Virus record (IMG/VR): IMGVR_UViG_3300017987_000182
Span: 1 to 39,623 of that record
From: a virus
Strand: one strand, 5' to 3'
Length of the DNA: 39,623 bases
The notes under the pieces were generated by a model, which searched no databases, was not told the origin of the DNA, and saw only the letters and a program-made list of their open reading frames with translations. The translations under genes were made by a program, and so were the position numbers. Below are positions 21,848 through 29,861 of the stretch, piece by piece. Positions within the stretch are counted from its first letter, which is position 1. The number at the start of each line of letters is the position of its first letter.

Positions 21848-23769
21848 CTATTTTGCCCCGCTAGTTCCAGCCGGATCGGCGGCGGCGCGTTCCGTGTTTG
21901 CTGGTTCACACCCAGCTCCAGATCCGTTTGGTTTTGTACCGTGATCACCCCGCGCATGTAATCGTACGCGCGCGCCTGCTCCCGTGCTTCGTTCGGGGCC
22001 TGGCGTGGAGGTGGAGGAGCTGGCGCGCGTTGCTCCGGAACCTTGGCCGGCCCAGTGTCCTGGAAAATGTTTTTCCAGGCGTCCACCAGCCCGGAGATCC
22101 CGCCCTTCCGGAACGCATCGATCAAACCCGTGATCCCTCCAAAAAGGGCCTTGAACTTTTCAACCATAAAAGCGATCCCTTTTTCCACCCAGCCCACCAG
22201 CCACCAGAATGTATCCTTTGCGCCTTGCCACCCTTCATTTAATAGCACTAGGATATAATCCCAATTTTTCCAGATCGTGTACCCAGCGGCCACCAGGGCG
22301 CCCGCAGCAACCGCGATCGCCGCCACGGTGATCCCTATGGGGTTTGCCAAAAGGGCGGCGTTCCACAGCCACTGGGCCACGCTGGCGGCCTTTGCGGCCT
22401 TGGCCGCGGCCATGGCGTACTTCACGAACTGAACCGCGGTGACTCCCATCATGATCAGCTTGTACGCCCCCCAGGCCGTCACCGCTCCCCAGATAAAAGG
22501 CGTCAAAACCTCGATCGCCTTTTTCGTGTCCTTGATCAGTTTTATGACACTTTTGATCCCGTCCGTGATCTGGGTGACGTCAAAATTTTTCACCGCGGCG
22601 GTGGCCTGGTCCAGGGCCCCGGGGAATTTGTCCTGGAAAGTCTCAAAGGTTTTTAGGCCCACCTCGATCAGGTTGTTTTTGAGCTTGTCCAGGCGGGCCC
22701 CCAGGGATTTGTTCATTTCGTCCGCCATGTCCTTGGCCCGGCCCTGGGATTGCTCCAAACCTTTGCGGAAATCTTTTAAGCGGTTTTTGCCCTCATTCAG
22801 GAGGACGGAAACGCCGGCGATCGCGCGTTTTCCAAAAATCAATTTTAAGGTGGCCGCCTTCTGTGCGTCCCCCATGTTTGCGGTGGCTTTTTCAACGTCC
22901 CCCAGGATATCGAAAAAGTCCCGCATTTTTCCGTTTTTCTCTGTTTCGATCCGCAGTTCCTTTAGGCGCTTTTGGGCCGCGGGAACCGGCGCCTGGAGGT
23001 TGAGCATAGCTGTCCGTAGCTGAGTTCCGGACATTGTGGCCTTAATGCCTGCGGAGGCCATCACCCCTGCGGCGGTGGTGAACGTGGCCAAGGACTGGGA
23101 GGCGTTCGTGAAAACTGGGCCCGCCATTTTTGCCGACTCAAAAAGCTGGGTCAAATCCATGTTGAAAGTGGTTATTCCAGCGGCAAACGTGTCATTTATT
23201 TTAGTCAGGTTTTCAGTCAGCTGGGTGGTGTCCTTTGTCATCATGTTAAAGGCCCCCAGCGCATCGCTGGCGATGTCGCTTGCCCCAGCGAGATCGGTTG
23301 ACGCCACGGCGGCTAAGTCCGTGATCCCCGGGAGGGTGGCCATAGCCTGTTGGGCGTTGAATCCCGCCATGGCCAAAAACTCTAGGCCGCCCGCGGCGTC
23401 CGCGGCGCTAAAGCGTGTGGTTTTGGCAATATCCCGGGCCGTGGTCCCCAGCTGCTCAAATTCCTTTGTTCCCCTCCTGATTTTTCCCGGGAATTTTGCG
23501 GCGCCCTTTGTCACAGCGTCATCGAAGTTTAGGAACTCCGTGGTGACTTCACGGATCCCCTGGGCCATTAACGCGGTCCCGCGCTGGACAGCTCCAGCGG
23601 TGAGGATCCCGCCCACAATGGATTTAAAACCCGTGGCGCCCTTACTGGCCTTCTTAAATGCGCGGCTTGATTTGTTGCCGAAAATGTCCGCACTTTTTCC
23701 CATGCGCTTGAAGGCGCCGGACACGTTATCCTTGGCCACAAAATCGGTTTTGACTGGATAGGTGGGCAT
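21844..23769 (-). CDS. Tail tape measure protein
   Basis: This gene encodes 641 residues. Residues about 60-350 carry the TP901-type core (LNFDDAVTKGAAKFPGKI, AGGLEFLAMAGFNAQQAM, SQSLATFTTAAGVMASAG). A hydrophobic section with two or three membrane-like helices lies at about residues 420-510 (AAIAVAAGALVAAGYTIW). The C-terminus is Pro/Arg/Gln-rich. Such proteins set tail length and help pass DNA through the membrane. At 1.5 angstroms per residue it predicts a tail near 95 nm, short to average for a myovirus. It starts 1 nt after the stop of the frameshifted chaperone, the expected order. Confidence 0.9.
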   Translation of the reverse strand: MPTYPVKTDFVAKDNVSGAFKRMGKSADIFGNKSSRAFKKASKGATGFKSIVGGILTAGAVQRGTALMAQGIREVTTEFLNFDDAVTKGAAKFPGKIRRGTKEFEQLGTTARDIAKTTRFSAADAAGGLEFLAMAGFNAQQAMATLPGITDLAAVASTDLAGASDIASDALGAFNMMTKDTTQLTENLTKINDTFAAGITTFNMDLTQLFESAKMAGPVFTNASQSLATFTTAAGVMASAGIKATMSGTQLRTAMLNLQAPVPAAQKRLKELRIETEKNGKMRDFFDILGDVEKATANMGDAQKAATLKLIFGKRAIAGVSVLLNEGKNRLKDFRKGLEQSQGRAKDMADEMNKSLGARLDKLKNNLIEVGLKTFETFQDKFPGALDQATAAVKNFDVTQITDGIKSVIKLIKDTKKAIEVLTPFIWGAVTAWGAYKLIMMGVTAVQFVKYAMAAAKAAKAASVAQWLWNAALLANPIGITVAAIAVAAGALVAAGYTIWKNWDYILVLLNEGWQGAKDTFWWLVGWVEKGIAFMVEKFKALFGGITGLIDAFRKGGISGLVDAWKNIFQDTGPAKVPEQRAPAPPPPRQAPNEAREQARAYDYMRGVITVQNQTDLELGVNQQTRNAPPPIRLELAGQNR

Positions 23770-23770
23770 G

Positions 23771-24345
23771 CTATTTTTTACCTTTGATCGCCCGTTTTCG
23801 GGCCCCTTCGAGGATCTTGTGGCAATCGTTCCAGTATTTGAGATCGTGAAATCCCATGCGCTTGATCTCCGAAGGTTGCACCCCCTCAGAAAAGACGTTC
23901 AGCACCCACTGATCGATCCGAGGGGTTACACTTGTAAAAAAATTGTACCCAGGGTTTCCGCTATTCCTAGATCGACACCTTTCAATTTTAGGATATTGGA
24001 CAGCCCCACCTCGGACAGGTTGCCCAGGAACATGTACAACCGCGTGCGATCGTCGTCGTCCTCCTTGGCGCCCACCTTCGATCTGGCGTCCACCTCCCGG
24101 TAGTCCAGGGCGGTGATCGGCTCATCTTTCCCGATCGGCTTTTTCAAGGTTTGGACAACCTTGATCACTTCGTCCCCGGTGATCTCCACGCGGTGATTCA
24201 TGACACCGCGGGTTAGCTTGTTTCTGGCCGCGCGGATCGCGGTCCGCTGATCTCCGTCCTCATAATCATCCGGATCGATCTCGTAATAATCAAACAGCTT
24301 GGCCACCTGCTCCGCGGCCATTTCCTTGGAAAGTTTTTTTCCCAT
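23771..24345 (-). CDS. Tail assembly chaperone, -1 frameshift product
   Basis: Slipping by -1 at TTTTTTA (23941-23935) lets translation pass the zero-frame stop and run to a TAG at 23771-23773, giving 191 residues. The added 54 residues begin TSVTPRIDQWVLNVFSEG and end KRAIKGKK. They have no start codon of their own near the junction and finish 1 nt before the tape-measure ATG. A helical extension of this size matches the second chaperone of lambda (G-T), P2 (E-E') and Mu tails, where both forms are needed in a fixed ratio. Gene order, slippery site and length agree, so this is a confident call. Confidence 0.85.
23926..24345 (-). CDS. Tail assembly chaperone, zero-frame product (Mu gp41 / gpE-like)
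   Basis: This gene encodes 139 residues from the ATG at 24345 (AGGTGG upstream). The protein is acidic and helical (KEMAAEQVAKLFDYYEIDPDDYEDG), typical of the shorter of the two tail chaperones that bind the tape measure. It lies between the tube protein and the tape measure as in Mu and P2. Its last codons, ATT TTT TTA CAA GTG TAA, contain the slippery heptamer T TTT TTA, which produces the longer form. Confidence 0.8.
   Translation of the reverse strand: MGKKLSKEMAAEQVAKLFDYYEIDPDDYEDGDQRTAIRAARNKLTRGVMNHRVEITGDEVIKVVQTLKKPIGKDEPITALDYREVDARSKVGAKEDDDDRTRLYMFLGNLSEVGLSNILKLKGVDLGIAETLGTIFLQV
23935..23941 (-). other. Programmed -1 frameshift site TTTTTTA
   Basis: The heptamer T TTT TTA is in the correct phase relative to the chaperone gene (codons TTT TTA), with the zero-frame stop two codons downstream. 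The same heptamer is used by some well-known -1 frameshift sites. The open -1 frame fills the gap between chaperone and tape measure exactly. Confidence 0.85.
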
Positions 24346-24363
24346 GACTCACCCACCTGTTTT

Positions 24364-24744
24364 TTAGCCTTGCGCCAGATCCCAATCCAGGTACGGGAGG
24401 ATCTGAACGTTCGTGCGGTTTTCCTCTGTTTCGTTGTTTTCTACCTCTAGCGATCCTGTGCACCTGTACTTATCGCCCGCGGCGTTTTCGTACAGGAATT
24501 TGAGATCGTCCAGGCCCTCCGCAAAGTTTTTGAGCGTTGCGCGCTCCGCGGAGTTAGTGGCCAGGGGGAGGCCTTCCCGGGAGGGGACGCGCTTAACCAT
24601 TTTCCGCATGGCGCGCCCCGTGGTGGGGAGGTGGCTGTTTTCCCAGGCCGTGACGATCTCCGTCATGTTCACGTCCGCCATGACGCGGAACGGCTGGCCG
24701 TTGATCGTGAGTTTTCGCAGGCTCCCTGCTATGTCTTTTGGCAT
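24364..24744 (-). CDS. Tail tube protein
   Basis: This gene encodes 126 residues with GAGGTG upstream of the ATG. It follows the sheath gene in the normal sheath-tube order and is of the right length for a contractile-tail tube (Mu gpM/gp40-type). The pattern KLTINGQPFRVMADVNMTEI at the N-terminus and YRCTGSLEVENNETEENRTN near the end fits the beta-barrel tube fold. Many copies stack to form the inner tube that passes through the sheath. Assignment relies on position and size more than on a strong motif. Confidence 0.75.
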   Translation of the reverse strand: MPKDIAGSLRKLTINGQPFRVMADVNMTEIVTAWENSHLPTTGRAMRKMVKRVPSREGLPLATNSAERATLKNFAEGLDDLKFLYENAAGDKYRCTGSLEVENNETEENRTNVQILPYLDWDLAQG

Positions 24745-24756
24745 TGTTTCACCTCT

Positions 24757-26340
24757 TTACAGTTGCGTGGAGATCGCCACGTCAAACTCGATCAGGTTGT
24801 CCAGGATCTGGAGTTCCCCGGAATACTGAACCGGGAAAAACGTGTTAAACCCCAGGGCGTCCGGACGTAGCGCCACGCGCCACGGTTCGGACAGGAGTTT
24901 TTCTTTTGTCCAGGCCGCGGAAAAGATCCACCCGCGCCCCTCATATGCGTCCGCCAGGGCCAGGAGATCATCCAGGACCGCGTCCCGGTCCTTCACCTTT
25001 TCCCTGTCGATCGAGTTCGTCACCTTCGTGACGTCCGCCACCACGCTGTTCCCTTTCCACTCCTCCCGGTTAAAATTGGCCTTGTGGTTGAAAAGGATAT
25101 TTTGTGTCACGGACATGTTCCGCTGGCTGGCCCACCCGTTTGAATTGGAGGGCACGGAGTCCGGGCGGTAGAAGCTCTGGACGTTTTGGACGGTTAAAAA
25201 ACCGTTTTCCACAAACAGCGGGGAGATCCCGCTTTTCACCGCCAGATCGCGCGCGTTATAATCATCCGTCCAGCGTTCGCCGGCCCACGATCCCTCGTCC
25301 GCCAGGCCAGGGATGATATCCGGAACCACCCGGCCCGTGTAGTTTTCCGCGGCCCGGTTGTTGTTGATCGACTCCATGATCCCCATGACGGTGGCGGAAA
25401 TATCACACATCATAGCGGGGGAGTTTGGGGCGGCCAGAATTCCGTTTGTCCGGTCCAGTTTATAGGCGTCCGTCAAGGCCACGATATCCCCCAGGACGGC
25501 TTCCCTGGGCGCGCAAGACAAACACCGGAACGGGCGCGCCACAATTTTGTCAAAGTCGCCCTCCAGGAGGTTTCCCAGCCCGTTGTACGCGCTCACCTCC
25601 GCCAGGCCGGTGTCAAAGGCGTGGGCCGTCCAGTCAAGGACAACCGCGGTCCAGTTGCGCTCGTTCTGGTTATCGTTGATCCCCAGACCCTTGAGATTGT
25701 CCTCCAGGCTAACAGCACCAGCGCCCCCGGTCATTTCCGTTACGGAAACCACCACGCCAGCGGGGATTTCCTCCTGAAATCCCCACGCGGCTGTTAGGGT
25801 TATGTCATCGCCACCGGCGGATCCCGCCTTGGCTGTGAGGTTTGCCTGTGAGGTGGTCACGCCGTCTACCGCCGCGGTCACGGGGAGATCCCGATCATTG
25901 TTCACCGCATCGACAAACTTTTGGGCGATCGTGTCCCCGTCATCGTCCAGGGTGATCGACACCGGGACGCGCTCCGCGGCCACATAAAGCGGCATGGTTC
26001 CCGCCTCCTCCGGAACGGACCCGGCAAAGTCCACGTTTCCTTCCGATTGCGCCGCGGCCACGTCCTCCGGGGTGGGGCTGATCCACATTTCGATCCCGTT
26101 CGATCCGCGTTCAAATTTTTTGGCCAGCCGGTGGAGGGGGAAACCAAAACCCGTAAGGGCGCCCACCTGCTCCGCGCTTGTGACCAGTTGGGGGGTTCCC
26201 GGGACCACCGTTGTGATCGAAGGATCGAACAGGCCTATGATCGCGGCTTTTCTGGGTACGTTTTGCGCGCTGGGCGCAAACTGTTTGTTTTCCGCCCCTG
26301 TACCCACGGCGGCGGCTTTCGAATTTGCATCTAAAGGCAT
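24757..26340 (-). CDS. Contractile tail sheath protein (Mu gpL-like)
   Basis: This gene encodes 527 residues with AAGGAGACAAGG upstream. The start region VPRKAAIIGLFDPSITTVVP, the later FERGSNGIEMWISP, and the C-terminal half (GFLTVQNVQSFYRPDSVPSN, EGRGWIFSAAWTKEKL) follow Mu-type sheath proteins. The sheath contracts on injection. Together with the Mu-type baseplate genes it shows that this is a myovirus-type particle. Its stop is 12 nt before the tube start, so the pair is co-translated. Confidence 0.85.
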   Translation of the reverse strand: MPLDANSKAAAVGTGAENKQFAPSAQNVPRKAAIIGLFDPSITTVVPGTPQLVTSAEQVGALTGFGFPLHRLAKKFERGSNGIEMWISPTPEDVAAAQSEGNVDFAGSVPEEAGTMPLYVAAERVPVSITLDDDGDTIAQKFVDAVNNDRDLPVTAAVDGVTTSQANLTAKAGSAGGDDITLTAAWGFQEEIPAGVVVSVTEMTGGAGAVSLEDNLKGLGINDNQNERNWTAVVLDWTAHAFDTGLAEVSAYNGLGNLLEGDFDKIVARPFRCLSCAPREAVLGDIVALTDAYKLDRTNGILAAPNSPAMMCDISATVMGIMESINNNRAAENYTGRVVPDIIPGLADEGSWAGERWTDDYNARDLAVKSGISPLFVENGFLTVQNVQSFYRPDSVPSNSNGWASQRNMSVTQNILFNHKANFNREEWKGNSVVADVTKVTNSIDREKVKDRDAVLDDLLALADAYEGRGWIFSAAWTKEKLLSEPWRVALRPDALGFNTFFPVQYSGELQILDNLIEFDVAISTQL

Positions 26341-26355
26341 TTTTCCTTGTCTCCT

Positions 26356-26997
26356 TTATTTGTTGATCGTGCCTGTTTTTTGCACGGTGTCCTTTTCCTC
26401 ACCAGCTTGATCCCAGTGTTCAAATTCCGTGTCCACGCCTTCCGTCATTTCCACACCCGGATCGCCGTCCAGCTGCTCATCAATTCCACAAGTCACAGCC
26501 ATGGTCCCGGTGAGGACTACCAGATCGCCACGCGGGATCGGCTGGTCCTTTTGAATGTTCGGAACCCACCGATCAGCCACGACAGAATCGTGGCCCAGAT
26601 CAATGTTCCGGGCGTCCATTATGATATTGAAAACCACGTCCGCCAGTTCGTCCAGGGACTCATTGGCCAGGCCGCTGGCCTCCTTGAATGACTCCAGCGC
26701 CGCCTTGAGTTCCGGGCCGCTGGCCCCAGGATCAAGAATCGGGGTGAGATTGCCCTCCGCCGCCTTGCTCACCGCCAGCTCCAGGTTGAACGTGAGATCG
26801 TGCATAACCGGGCCCGTGGTGCTCCCCTTTCCTTTGGGAAACTCCCCGCGGAAAAAATACACCTGAACCGATCGATCGCTGTCCACTATGGCGCCGGCGT
26901 CCTGGCCTTGTTGCTGGTATCCAATAACACGAAACCGGCCCGCCGCGGCGGTGGCCAGGGTTTCCTTGAGGGCGTCCCGTATTTTACGGAAATTCAT
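26356..26997 (-). CDS. Head-tail connector/tail completion protein (Mu gp37-like position)
   Basis: This gene encodes 213 residues from the ATG at 26997, which overlaps the preceding stop (TGATG); the frame is open upstream only inside the previous gene. It has a mixed alpha/beta pattern: FRKIRDALKETLATAAAG, FNLELAVSKAAEG, ANESLDELADVVFNIIMDA. The C-terminus is acidic. In Mu, gp37 (DUF1834) lies at this point just upstream of the sheath, and the length is similar. It is probably a terminator or connector protein that caps the tail for head joining. Family assignment is by position. Confidence 0.55.
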   Translation of the reverse strand: MNFRKIRDALKETLATAAAGRFRVIGYQQQGQDAGAIVDSDRSVQVYFFRGEFPKGKGSTTGPVMHDLTFNLELAVSKAAEGNLTPILDPGASGPELKAALESFKEASGLANESLDELADVVFNIIMDARNIDLGHDSVVADRWVPNIQKDQPIPRGDLVVLTGTMAVTCGIDEQLDGDPGVEMTEGVDTEFEHWDQAGEEKDTVQKTGTINK

Positions 26998-27395
26998 CAA
27001 GGTGGAGCCTCCGACATTTTGACACCGTACAAACGAACGAAGCCGATCGAGCTCCCGTCCTCCCTGGGGCGTTCCGCCAGGTACCAAACCTGATCGGCGT
27101 CCCGCCTGGGCTCCTCCGGAACGGAGAACGCCCACCGTTCACCTGGGAGCGGTACGCGGTCCAGGCTGGACTTCCGGAGGGTGATCACCGGTTTGTGGAC
27201 AATCACCTCCGCCCCGCTGTCCGGGTTGTCCTGGAGCGTGTCATATATCACCTGGGCCTGGAGGAGCTGTTCCGGGTCGTTCTTGGAGTGTGTTTGCCGT
27301 TCCCCGTCCGGGGACAGCAAAACCACAGGGAGCCCAAAACGCCCTTCCAGGGTGGTGGACAAATCGGCCTCGATCTTTTCCCGCAGGTTGATCAT
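26997..27395 (-). CDS. Head-tail joining protein (tail completion-like)
   Basis: This gene encodes 132 residues. The N-terminus MINLREKIEADLSTTLEG is helical. The following LPVVLLSPDGERQTH segment and VIYDTLQDNPDSGAEVIVHK are beta-rich, as in many head-completion and connector proteins. It lies between the small Lys-rich proteins after the capsid and the gp37-like gene. It overlaps both neighbours by 1-3 nt. The product probably joins head and tail, but the exact role is not recognisable from sequence. Confidence 0.55.
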   Translation of the reverse strand: MINLREKIEADLSTTLEGRFGLPVVLLSPDGERQTHSKNDPEQLLQAQVIYDTLQDNPDSGAEVIVHKPVITLRKSSLDRVPLPGERWAFSVPEEPRRDADQVWYLAERPREDGSSIGFVRLYGVKMSEAPP

Positions 27396-27568
27396 TTACT
27401 GGGCTTTTTGTCCTCCGGGATCGAGCCCACAAAACGCTGCCGGCCACGGTAGATCACCTTTTCAGGTTTCTTTTTCCGGATCTGGATCAGCGGCTTTTTG
27501 GGCTCCTCCTTGGCCTTGTCCTTTGGTTTGGACGCGGCCTTGTCCTTTGGTTTGTTTTCGTCCGGCAT
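27392..27568 (-). CDS. Small Lys/Pro-rich protein
   Basis: This gene encodes 58 residues from the ATG at 27568. Half of the residues are Lys, Pro, Glu or Asp. It contains the repeat ASKPKDKA, which at DNA level is a 19-bp perfect repeat with 24-bp period. The C-terminus carries IYRGRQRFVGSIPEDKKPSK. Its stop overlaps the start of the next gene (ATGA). It is too short and biased to assign. Compact, charged proteins at this place may be head-completion accessories. Confidence 0.6.
   Translation of the reverse strand: MPDENKPKDKAASKPKDKAKEEPKKPLIQIRKKKPEKVIYRGRQRFVGSIPEDKKPSK
27512..27554. repeat. 19-bp tandem repeat inside the Lys/Pro-rich gene
   Basis: The same 19 bases occur at 27512-27530 and 27536-27554, a period of 24 bp. 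They encode the repeated KPKDKA peptide. The period is a multiple of three, so copy-number change would keep the frame. Confidence 0.8.
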
Positions 27569-27577
27569 GTTTTAGCC

Positions 27578-27742
27578 TCACTTTTTCTTTTTGCTGGCCG
27601 CTTTTTTCTCCTCGATCTTGCCGGCCTTTTTCAGGCGTGCGATCCGCTCCGGGTCCACACCCTCCGGGATCGGATCACCTGGTTCTACGTCCTGAACTTT
27701 TCCCGGCATGCCGAGAACTCCTGGGCCTTTCCATATCAACAT
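27578..27742 (-). CDS. Small protein downstream of the capsid gene
   Basis: This gene encodes 54 residues from the ATG at 27742, with AGGAGG 8 nt upstream. The N-terminal part (MLIWKGPGVLGMPGKVQ) is hydrophobic and Gly-rich. The middle is EPGDPIPEGVDPERIARLKK, and the tail is Lys-rich. Small proteins with a Gly/Pro start and a basic end commonly follow the capsid gene in Mu-like and lambda-like genomes. I do not know its role. The strong ribosome binding site and the exact fit between flanking genes support it as real. Confidence 0.65.
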   Translation of the reverse strand: MLIWKGPGVLGMPGKVQDVEPGDPIPEGVDPERIARLKKAGKIEEKKAASKKKK

Positions 27743-27753
27743 TTTTTTTCCTC

Positions 27754-28977
27754 CTATGGCGTCACGTCTGTGAGGGTACAGATCGCATCGGTTTGGACCG
27801 GCACGAACACCGGCGAGATCTGGGTGCGAATCGTTGCGCTTTTCCAGTTGTCCGGCATGTACGCGTCGAAGTAAAACGCCGCGGGTGGAACCGTGGTTCC
27901 CAGGCCCGCGATATTGTCCGGGAGCTGGGGATCAGTTGGCGAAAAACCGAAAAGCTGGCGCATCTGCTCCTGGCGCTGGGGAATGTCCGGGAGGACTTCC
28001 GGGGGCCCGAAGATCCGATCGTACCGTGCCTGGGAGTCCGCCACAATGACAGACCCGTCCGGCATGTACTTTTCGGAGGATCCGGTGTCGTCGTCGTACG
28101 TGTAGTTGCTGGTGAACATATACAGTTCGTAACCGTTCGGAGTCTGGAGGAACCCGCGGGCCTTCCAGCCACCCTCCACGAAACGCGCGAAGCGATCCGG
28201 GAGCGTGAAACGATTGTCCCCCACGTTGATCAGGTTCCAGCGGCGGTTGTCGCTTTTCTCCTTCACGTCCGCGTCCTTCAAGAACGCCACGATCGCGCTG
28301 GAGCTGAACCCGATAAAATCCGGGTTTGCCATGCCTTTGACGTCCACCCGTTCGCAGGCGTAATCGATATTGCCGAAAATGTCCGCGGCGGGGTCCGTCC
28401 ACACGGTGGGTACGCTGTAGATATTTCCCGCGGAGCGCCGCCAGTCGAAAATCTGATCGGCGGCCACGCCGGAACCCAAAAGGGTGGGCATTTTGCCGGT
28501 CAGGACCGATTGTGCGGCCAGATATTCCATGGTTCTGGTGAACCGGCGCGCGTGCTCATCGTGGTGATCCATGGCCAGGGAGCGCATCCGGTCCAACCTG
28601 GTTTGGGTTTGCTGCGGGGTTTCACCCGCCTGGCGGAGGAGGAGCTGGGACGCTTGGATATCGCCCTCCTCCTCACCCAGTGGCATGACACGGGCCGTGG
28701 TGGTGTACCGCTGGGCCCGGGTGTTTTTCTGCTTGTCCCCGACCGATCGCCCGTCCATCCCGCGCGGAACCAGGGCGCCCAGGCGGCGGTTCCCCCTGAT
28801 AATGTCGTAATCGAACACGGCGGCGTCCGGGTTGAACCTTGTGCGGCCCCCGGCCTCCGGGCGCCCGAAAAACGCCATGAAACCGGTTTTAACGGAAACA
28901 ATGTTCCGATCCTGGAAATCGTCCATCATGAAACGGCTGTAGGTTCCCAGGGGCTGTGGTGTTGCTGAAAAAAACAT
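27754..28977 (-). CDS. Major capsid protein (lambda gpE / phage capsid protein E family)
   Basis: This gene encodes 407 residues; AGGAGGG lies upstream of the ATG. Features of the E family are VKTGFMAFFGRPEAG early in the protein, the arginine-rich PRGMDGRSVGDKQKNTRAQ loop, EEGDIQASQLLLRQAG, and a C-terminal beta domain with YMPDNWKSATIRTQISPVFV. It follows the decoration protein and the protease/scaffold gene, as in lambda. The C-terminal NANPD-like metal motifs of other folds are absent. It would form the icosahedral shell with the HK97 fold. This lambda-type head gene next to a Mu-type tail is a clear module boundary. Confidence 0.85.
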   Translation of the reverse strand: MFFSATPQPLGTYSRFMMDDFQDRNIVSVKTGFMAFFGRPEAGGRTRFNPDAAVFDYDIIRGNRRLGALVPRGMDGRSVGDKQKNTRAQRYTTTARVMPLGEEEGDIQASQLLLRQAGETPQQTQTRLDRMRSLAMDHHDEHARRFTRTMEYLAAQSVLTGKMPTLLGSGVAADQIFDWRRSAGNIYSVPTVWTDPAADIFGNIDYACERVDVKGMANPDFIGFSSSAIVAFLKDADVKEKSDNRRWNLINVGDNRFTLPDRFARFVEGGWKARGFLQTPNGYELYMFTSNYTYDDDTGSSEKYMPDGSVIVADSQARYDRIFGPPEVLPDIPQRQEQMRQLFGFSPTDPQLPDNIAGLGTTVPPAAFYFDAYMPDNWKSATIRTQISPVFVPVQTDAICTLTDVTP

Positions 28978-28988
28978 TTTTTTCCCTC

Positions 28989-29432
28989 CTAGTTTTCGAA
29001 TTCGTCAATGTCGATCGTGGACTCCACCACCAGCCCCACCTCGCGGAGTTTGTCCTCCACGGTGAGATTGATCCCCGCTGGGGAATTGATCACGGTGTCC
29101 AGGGTTTTACTGTTCTCGATCACCAGTTGCTGAACGTCCACGATCACGCCGATTATGGTGATCGGAACTCCCGTGACGTCCCCGGCCTGGATATCGGCCT
29201 CCGCGATATCCTTTTTCAGGATCCCGCGGGGAAACTGGGTTCCGTCCGCGGCGGTTTCGTCCGTGAAGGGAACCCACTTTTTTGTGGAGGGATCCCGGGC
29301 CATGACGGTCTTGGCCAGCATGTCCCCGGAGCGCCCGGCGTCCTGTGCGATCGTTTCGTTGTCCTTGTACTTTTCGGATCCGTCCAGAAAAAAGGCAACG
29401 TTTGTTACGTCTTGTCTTGATTCGACTCCCAT
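28989..29432 (-). CDS. Head decoration/stabilising protein (lambda gpD-like position)
   Basis: This gene encodes 147 residues. The position between the scaffold/protease gene and the major capsid gene, and the length, match the gpD-type decoration protein. The central part has several short beta segments (VPITIIGVIVDVQQLVIEN, FPRGILKKDIAEADI) and the C-terminus is acidic (STIDIDEFEN). Gly and charged residues are frequent, as in decoration proteins that trimerise on the shell. The sequence itself has no sharp motif, so the call depends on position. Confidence 0.7.
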   Translation of the reverse strand: MGVESRQDVTNVAFFLDGSEKYKDNETIAQDAGRSGDMLAKTVMARDPSTKKWVPFTDETAADGTQFPRGILKKDIAEADIQAGDVTGVPITIIGVIVDVQQLVIENSKTLDTVINSPAGINLTVEDKLREVGLVVESTIDIDEFEN

Positions 29433-29441
29433 TGGTTCCTC

Positions 29442-29861
29442 CTATCCCCGGAGCGCACGAAAACGCGCGCGCTGGGCCTGGTAGTCATTTTCGTTGTGGA
29501 TCTCACCGTCCGCCCTGGGCTCCTCACCCGCCTGTTGGCCGGGGGTTTCACCGGCCTGGGTGGACTCCTCCGCGGCCTGGGCCGTGTTGTCCGTTTCCTT
29601 CTGGGAATCGATCACGGTTACGGCACCCAGGAGGGCGGCTTTTTCCGCGTTCCCCTGGAGCACGTCACAGGCCAATTTCTGGACCGGCTCCGGGTAGGCA
29701 CTCCCCACCAGGTAAGGAACACACGCGGCCACGTTTTCCTCCAGCGTCTGGAGCTTGGCCTCCGGACCGGCCACCGCGTCCGCGATCGCCTTGTCCACCA
29801 GCTCCTGGTGCTGTGTTTTCAGGGCCGGATTTTCGGCCATGAGTTTGATCAAGTCGTCCAT
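29442..29861 (-). CDS. Nested scaffold protein, in-frame internal start
   Basis: Inside the protease gene, an in-frame ATG at 29861 has AAGGAG about 9 nt upstream, better than the start of the full gene. It would give a 139-residue protein (MDDLIKLMAENPALK onward) made of helices, acidic stretches and a basic C-terminus, the expected shape of a scaffold. The same nested design is known in lambda, where Nu3 starts within gene C. Translation from it would make the many copies of scaffold needed per prohead. Confidence 0.75.
   Translation of the reverse strand: MDDLIKLMAENPALKTQHQELVDKAIADAVAGPEAKLQTLEENVAACVPYLVGSAYPEPVQKLACDVLQGNAEKAALLGAVTVIDSQKETDNTAQAAEESTQAGETPGQQAGEEPRADGEIHNENDYQAQRARFRALRG

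Noticed and set aside
27181-28968. 595-codon plus-strand frame opposite the capsid gene
   Set aside because: It lies antisense to the capsid and neighbouring genes, has no ribosome binding site, and has a composition expected from the complement of GC-rich coding DNA.
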